A stretch of DNA of 64,000 bases from Apostichopus japonicus (lineage: Eukaryota > Echinodermata > Holothuroidea > Aspidochirotida > Stichopodidae). The position numbers and the translations under genes were made by a program. The notes under the pieces are model-generated. The model did not search any database, was not told where the DNA came from, and saw only the letters and a program-made list of their open reading frames with translations. Shown piece after piece: positions 56,888 to 64,000 of this stretch. Each line of letters opens with the position of its first letter. The stretch's first letter is position 1. The DNA lies in contig NC_092565.1 in the NCBI RefSeq assembly GCF_037975245.1, positions 4,713,499-4,777,498 on the forward strand, in the 5' to 3' direction.

Positions 56888-59800
56888 ATGGCTGGTAAGT
56901 ATATTGTTAAAAATACTAACGAACTCTTGTTCCGCCCTTCTACCTCGGACTATACCGTACGATAATTCGCATCAACTATGAGCGTTAGTAATAGTGTAGT
57001 AGCTGTCGCCTAGCTAGTTGTAACAAGTAACAGCAACAACGGGTTCGCACGAACACCCACTAGCAACAGTACCACCGTAGTCTAGCTTATGTGTGTTGAC
57101 AGTAGAGTAAATACCAACGTATTGGTTTACTCAGTCCTATTCTGCTAACAATAAAAACCCTATTGCTAAAAGCTTCAAATGTTAAGTTTACAAGGTTGGT
57201 TGCCTTTCACAAGTTAATACTAGTAATAGACTGGAGCCATACCTAACCTAGGCTTAACACAACCACTGACTTGCCAGTACTATTGGTATAACTGACATAA
57301 GCCTGGAGCTCCTAATAGTAATACTAGTTAAAATAGGCCTATAGCCTGACTGAGTTGTCTGATATTATTAGGCTAGTATTACTGGTTAGACTAGACGGTT
57401 CACAGGTAGACCACATGAGCTTAGTTTGATGATAATTTATTTAGGCTAATAGTACAATAAGTTTTTATAAGGATCCTTCTACAAGTAGCATGGTGACTTC
57501 TAAGTTCGGACACTTAAGACTTAAAACCCCCCAAAACTAAATCTTCTGGTATAAATCATTTGAAAAAATACTTCATATGGTGGGAGAATTTTGTTATATT
57601 ACGATACACGGCCAAACTTTCTTTCCTGCAAACTGTTTCCATGTTGTTTTCCAAGAAGATTCCTCGTGATTGTGGAACTGGTATTTCTTTGCTAGAGTTC
57701 GAAGTTCGGACACGCAACCCACAGTGTGGCGTTGGTGATAAAATTGGTGGCGCAGTTGCTCTTTCAGTAATTGTAACAGACTTCATAGATCTTCGTCATT
57801 TTATTGACAAATATGTAAGTAATTTCTTGCACACGGGTCATTTTGGAGAGAAAATAACTGTAGCTTCGTACTTTTTGGTGAAATTTGGCTCTTCCTGTAG
57901 GTTTTCATGGTGAAATCGTGTACTTCTTAGGGTGTCCGAACTTCGCAGTATGCAGAACTTCGCAATACTGACTATACAAGGTAGGCTAATCATGGACAGT
58001 CATTCCAACGTTAGGCCTAACCCAAGTTCGCTTTTTTAGGAAACAAGCCCAGCTTTGGAATGTATTGAAATATATATTTTTCAAAATGCAGCTTAAGCTT
58101 CTGTGACTACGATTTGTCATAATGACTTTTCAGTGTTGTCAGAACTGCCAAAGCTATGTTGTCCAAATACACCGTCGCACTCCTGGCAACTTTGTACATT
58201 TCCCCAATTATTAATTCTTGTCTTTTACTTTTAGCTGCAGAATGGTGCATGAAAAATGCCACTGTCACTCCATTACACTGCCTAAATCAAAGCGATCTCC
58301 ATGCAATGAAAATCTAAGGTTGACAAAGTATCTATCTTTGACTTGCAGCCAGTGTCGAGTGAAAAACTTGTCTCAAAACTCCTTTATTTTTTTCGAATTA
58401 TGACCGATGGCGTTTAGAAAATGCCCTAAGAAATAATTTAGGAGGTGTGTGGCCACCTTAAATGTGGTTGTATTCTGACATGGAATTTATTTCCTACACG
58501 TTTTTATGTTAAAGAACCTAACAATATCCTACTGTTGTAATTGTAAAACCCCTGTGAAGCCTAACCAACTCGGTACTTCCCATGCTTTGTCAGAATCATG
58601 GTTTGACCAAAATTACTATAATCGTGTAATATGGTTTTGATATTCTGCATATCAACTCTAAAGGGTCTTGTGTCATTAACTTTATGCATTTTAATATCGT
58701 GTAACATTAGAATAAGTGGTTACAACTTGTTAAAGTTTCGATTATTGCAGTAATTTAATGCTCTTATGTTTTAAATTTCAGATGGAGATTTCCACATGTT
58801 TATTGTTAGTAGTCTACTTGGGCTGCTAGTAGGCTAGTATAGCCTACTCGACTGTTTAGGGGTTACCCATGCATAACAAAGCAGTCATGTTATTGATGTT
58901 CAACAAACTGTTTTAATTGGTTTAGAAATGAATATACGAACACAACATCTTTATGAATGCCATTAATACACATTATGTACTTCTTAAGCTCAACTCCTTA
59001 CCAGGAATAAATTGAGATTAGATTTTTAAATGTCTTCCCTGTATGTTTATAAATGCTCCGTGAAGTTTGTGAACAACCTCTGCACATGAAAACATACTGT
59101 ACGTGCAGATAACGAACCATTTTACACAGTTTATTCCCATTGAGATTAATCACTGACAAAAATTAGTATATATACAACTTAAAACTTGCTTCGCCTACTT
59201 TTATCATATGTTTGTACAACAATCTTGCTAATATTGGGGTTTGACTAGTTCACAAGCCAGTGGCAAAATGTCGAGCGTAGTGCATTTTCTATTTGCCAAA
59301 GCTAAAATTTTACTTGCCAATGGCGAGTTGGCGACAGTATGTGTCGAGACATGGTAGCCGGTGTATCCACAACAGCAAAATAAATTGAACTTATCTTATT
59401 TTCGGCATTTCACTTCGTATTGCACCTCCCTATGAAAAAGTGAACAAATCATGTAGCCACAACAGCATGATACCATAGGACTTTCTTATTTTGGCATTTC
59501 TCTGCATATTACCAGACTCCCCATATGGACGCGGTAGCGAACCTCCTATAAGGGTGGTGCTTCAAAGTTGTGGCGTATTCTGCAATTACACCAGCGCTAC
59601 CTGTTACAGGCCTGTACACGTTACAGCGCCTTATGTTTTCATCCTAGCAGGATCTTCTTGTAACGTGGCATTTATCTTAAAACACAGTGTTTTTATAAGC
59701 CGTTCAGTATTTGATGACATTTTAAAATTGATACAGAATACAATTGACTGTATGTTAGTGCTGATAGTCGACTCTCTCTTTTGTAGTCGATTAATCGCAA

Positions 59801-61854
59801 AACTTCTCGGTTACAGTTATGACGTCATCACTGTCATATTTTACATTGCAGAAATACAGTCAAAATAAATCTTTTCCATTGTGCGATGTCTTATTTGTTC
59901 TTTCGTGTCTTAATGTGTGAAATTAAACTATTCCGCAATCAACACACTCATCACAAATCCGATAGATGTGATCCTGGCTAGTAATGAAGTAATTGTAAAC
60001 ATATTTGAAGAAATGACAAAAACGTTGGCAAGCACATAAGATTTATAACTTACAAATTTGCGATTATGCGCAATGATCAAACATTGCTAGGACTGAATGT
60101 TGCACTGCAGAACAAGCGTATTACTGACAAGTAAATGCATGAATCTAACCAGAGCAGATGCTTTGCCGATTTTTTAATACTGCTAGTGTAGCATTGTGAG
60201 AACCTTTACTTTTGCGATATTTGCTGACAAACTGCTTTTGTGTTGTTTTTGGTAGGTAAGGCTATTTTTCAAAAGCAGTTTATGTGTAGTGCTACTGTAG
60301 CTTGTAGATGAGTTATCGCAACTTAGGGTTTGAGCGCGATTAATGGAACTTAAAAAGTGTAATCGCGACTACTGGCGATTAATCGATTACGACTATTAGG
60401 CTCAAAACTACCGATGTGTCCATGAATCCTGGCAGTGATAATAGATGCTTCTATATAAACTGTCCAGGAATGACTGCATCTTTTCATGGTGAAAGGTATG
60501 CTCAACTGGAATTGTCACAAAGTTCATTTACTTCACATTATCAATAATATATATAGACAATGTACTAAGAGTATGAAATCATTAACAATACTAAACATTA
60601 GTGATGAAAATGGTCCAAAATTTGCACCTGGATATCCATTTTGCTAACTTCCAGTTACATGTTCATTACGCATTCATTCTGAAAGCCAACTAGACTTAGG
60701 CATACACATTCCCTATCATTACTACTGTACATATATGGGCTATGCAGGCCTTCAGTGTCGTCAAGTTCAGTCAAGTCATAATAAGTGTAAAGTGTTCGTT
60801 TAACCCACAAACTTTTTTTTGGCAAGGCTGCATATCATAATTAATTACTTATAGCCTAAAATTACTCTCTAAAATCAACATATTCAGTGTTTTTCCCCCC
60901 AATGATGTTTTTTAAGTGATCTATGAAAAAGTTTTGTAATTTAAAAGTGTGCAAGTCTACGTCGTTACAAGCCTAACAGTCTCGTGAAAATGTGGTTTGC
61001 ATGATTGAAGAATTCCTGAAAGCATTTGTTGGGGTATATTTGCATAAAACTGCTAAATGTAAGCAATGGGTGATAACTTTACAATATATTTTGTCGACCA
61101 GAAACTTTCTTACGGCACTGATACGGCACTACGATAACATACTTGCGCTAGACCTATCCAACCTGTTTTCTCATTTCTGTGCACTAAGGCTAGTGCTCCA
61201 GGACGTCCTGACTATTTATAGATAAGTTGGAAAGTCCGTTAAAACTACATCAATCAACCCTTATTGTTAAATGGTGTTGTCAGTTGTGTACTTTTGGACT
61301 GATGACATGTTGCTTGATGCTTACAAGTATGGAAAAGTCTGTTCAACTTTTTTTGTGGGACCATTCCACTAAATTGGACAGGGCCTTTGGTCAACTTTTG
61401 AGCTGCCCAGGAGTACAAAGGTTAGGTTTTGTAGCATTGAAAGCATGCAATTATGCAATGCAGAGAGATTGCTATGGCTATACAGTACAGTGTGCACATG
61501 TAGAAGAAGGCGAACGTAGTTGGCCAAACCTTTCTCTAACAAATTTTCACCAATTTTACACATCAAGATAGAAGGGAATATCACTAAATGATGAAATACA
61601 CATGAATTGTTACCTTACGTACATTGAAAAAAGATATTAGTGATTTTTAAAAATTTTCGGACAGGGTAGTAACAACATGGACCTGATACTCAGTATAATT
61701 TTAATTCCTGGGTTCTCATTCTCATCACTACTAAACGTCATATTTTTCTTTTGTCTTCTTTCTCCTCTTTATACAGCCATTTCCAACAATGGTGGTGAGC
61801 CTCAGTGGTGCTTTTCTCAAGTCAAAGGAACACTAGATGATGATGTCACAGATG
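56888..61854 (+). CDS. PP2A 55-kDa regulatory subunit B (PPP2R2 family), first two exons, partial
   Basis: Exon 1 is 56888-56894 (ATGGCTG, with CACCATGG context and a GTAAGT donor). Exon 2 is 61777-61854 (ATACAG acceptor, GTAGGT donor, phase 1 in and out). The joined peptide is MAAISNNGGEP followed by QWCFSQVKGTLDDDVTD. The QWCFSQVKG and DDDV core is the highly conserved start of the B55 WD40 propeller, and vertebrate B55 genes also carry a short variable N-terminus before it. B55 subunits select PP2A substrates in mitotic exit and signalling. The next residues (usually ADIIST) must lie beyond the window, since no such exon was found up to 64000. The paralogue (alpha, beta, gamma or delta type) cannot be told; invertebrates usually have a single gene. 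Confidence 0.88.
56895..61776 (+). other. First intron of the PPP2R2-family gene (4.9 kb)
   Basis: No further coding exon was found that fits phase 1 in this intron. Open frames at 57560-57913, 59491-59868 and 61227-61571 lack recognisable domains. An alternative first exon cannot be excluded. Confidence 0.6.
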
Positions 61855-64000
61855 GTAGGTATTTGTGCAAAAGGTTGTAAGAAAATGATATGTACATTAA
61901 TAAAAGTACACAGTAAACAATTTTCATCTTTTAAATTATCCTTCAAGTATATCCTATGAAACCAGTAGCTAAGTTCCATGATGTGTGTATCTTCTGCCAA
62001 CATTAACTTGTATCTTGATTGCTCTCTGTTTGGTTCTCCTTCATCTTAGTCGACTACAAAGTACAATTTAGTGTTGAAATATAATAGTTTAGAAGGCTCT
62101 CAACTTTGCCCTTAGAGAGCTCATAAAATAGTGTGTTTCGTGTGTACATGTACTGAGATCTTTGCATTTGTATAGTAATGTGCCCATTTTGTGATGTGAT
62201 ACCTACAGTATTACAGGCCAAGCAGTCTGCAAATGTACCACATGAACCTGTTGAAAAGGAGAGAAGAAAATCCTCCAACATTCGGTACCATACTGTACAT
62301 TAGAAATAACTAAGTTACGATACACTTTCCTGTGAGCAGTTTGTCTGAATGGGGAGTGGGTGGGGGGGGGGATTGATTTATATCAAGTGACAATGCCACT
62401 CAAGATTAACCAGGCTTTAAAGGGGCCTACGTAGGCTACACATTTTAAAAACAAAGTGCCAAAAAGGACACAATATCTTGATTGAACTTTATCAGAAGGT
62501 ACTCACTATGTCAATTGGATTTTGATGAACATAACAGGTGCTGGGGGGGGGGGGGAATATGGGTGTTAGTCTGAGGAGATGCGATGATGGTTGGTCTGTG
62601 TCCTGATGTTCCTTCTGCAAAGTAATTACTGAAAGAAGCAGCACAGATTCAACTTAGCCATAAAATTCCCACTATTAAAGAAAGGTGATCAGGCTTTGAA
62701 GTTTGAATTATTGAAAATTGTTCGGGAGGTTGTGTTATCATTTGAACATGGGATCATACTGTTACCAAGAGTTTGTTTTATGAATCCTGACTTTTTGATG
62801 GGTTCCTGTACAGAAGATTTTCTCCAGATACTGATTGTTTTAAAATGACGTACATTGTTGTGAATATCGTTAGAAAATGTTTTAAGCATTGACTTGTGCT
62901 GACAGTAACTAAATCTCAGTGAGTATTGTGTAATCAGTCTGCCATGAATCTCAATACAGCTAATGCACAATACTAATGCACAATACAGCTAATGCACAGA
63001 TTGGTGATCAAACAGATAATCCATTAGTCCTATGTCAAAGACAAACAATTTCAAGACATGGTGTATATTTGTTCTTACACATGTATAAGTTCATACTATA
63101 AATAAAATATCACTGAATTAGTTTACCCCAATTAACACCTACCTGTGACCTACAGAGACACCTTTTTCTAAAATTTGACTTGAAAATGTAATAATTTTAC
63201 ATTTAACGGTGAGTGCGGCAATCGCCAGTTTGAAGTACTGTACTTCGGCTACATTTATTTAATGATGTTTTCGTGACGGTAATATTGTAGAAGATCTCGA
63301 CACTTTGGTGACCAGAAGTGTTGATAATTTCATGAATACAGGCAACTAGATGCTCAGCGTCAGAGATCTATATAATTAATACTGTACATGTAGTCACACA
63401 TGTATGATAATTAAATCTAGGGAATATGTATTGCCCCTCATTTGTAAGTTACATCCTTTACAAACTTCATTAATGTTGCCTCGTGGCTGATGGAGCACTA
63501 GCCTGTCTCTCGTTCATCAGTCCGAGTTTTCACCCACGCTTTCATCATCATGCAAGTCTCAAATTTTGTCATGGTGTGGCTCAGCTCAAAAGGGAGTGCT
63601 CTACACAAACATTCCTGTACGATCAAACGGGCACTTTGAGAAATATCAAAGCTCAAATCTAGGATCGGGAGAGCAGGTTGTACAGTAAGTGAAAGTACAA
63701 AAAGCTACAGCTGTATAGCTTAAGATGGATAGGTTTATTATATCAAGGACTATGTCAAAGTTATCGCATAAGACTTGTTCAAACAATTTACAAACATTTC
63801 TGCATAATTAATTAATAACGGCTGCTGCAATTCTTGAAAATTGCATTCTCTCTAGCCTTGATCATAATTCAGAAGGGGGCTTTTGTTTGGGGTAGAGATT
63901 GACACTCTATATCCTCCGAAATTAGTACATGGCGGCACTCTAGTAATATACTGTACCCTTCCAGGATCTATATACCACTCAGAAATGACTATTTTGTGTC
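61855..64000 (+). other. Second intron of the PPP2R2-family gene, to the window end
   Basis: AT-rich sequence with G runs (62360-62371, 62543-62555). No B55 exon and no classified repeat were recognised. Confidence 0.55.

Noticed and set aside
57560-57913. 117-residue frame in the first intron of the PPP2R2-family gene
   Set aside because: No domain recognised, no splice-phased partner, and its phase does not fit the exon 1 to exon 2 join. An unknown nested gene is not excluded.
59491-59868. 125-residue hydrophobic frame in the same intron
   Set aside because: It contains a retroelement-like CCTAGCAGGATCTTCTTG block and shows no recognisable domain.
61227-61571. 114-residue frame just upstream of exon 2
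   Set aside because: No recognisable domain and no evidence of splicing to exon 2.

Overview
The window looks like nuclear DNA of an invertebrate deuterostome, most likely an echinoderm and perhaps a sea cucumber. That assignment is inference: it rests on short exons with GT-AG introns, a TRIM-NHL gene with an uninterrupted coding exon, a B55-type PP2A subunit gene, and many short DNA transposons with G-rich ends. No bacterial-style operons, CRISPR arrays, rRNA or intact tRNA genes were seen.

Layout. Positions 1-11,000 hold no recognised gene. They carry (TA)n tracts and a cluster of hAT-like non-autonomous transposons (4233-5606, 5695-7854, 8602-9605). A + strand gene spans about 11,045-39,924. 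I can join 19 exons in phase into one 892-residue coiled-coil protein with a Cys/His-rich centre and a helical C-terminal half. Its architecture resembles TSNAXIP1-type ciliary/testis proteins, but the family call is tentative. Its introns contain TTAA-flanked MITEs, a tRNA-derived SINE, a 2.3-kb minisatellite of 30-bp units and a ~310-bp tandem duplication. Positions 40,607-47,307 are intergenic, between two convergent genes. A - strand TRIM-NHL ubiquitin-ligase gene (CDS 47,308-49,347, 679 residues) follows, with a 5'UTR intron. A second 2.1-kb transposon copy at 52,241-54,357 lies in inverted orientation to the one at 5695-7854. From about 56,640 a promoter with CRE and YY1-like motifs leads into the first two exons of a PP2A B55 (PPP2R2-family) gene on the + strand, which runs off the window.

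The three genes are not an evident functional module: a probable cytoskeletal/ciliary coiled-coil protein, an E3 ligase and a phosphatase targeting subunit. The strongest observations are structural. Transposon ends and target-site duplications can be read directly, one hAT element is nested inside another in both copies of a composite element, and a recurring ~98-bp internal module occurs in two transposon types. The gene-1 exon model is also notable because it stays in phase across 18 introns. I saw no convincing wholly new biological system.
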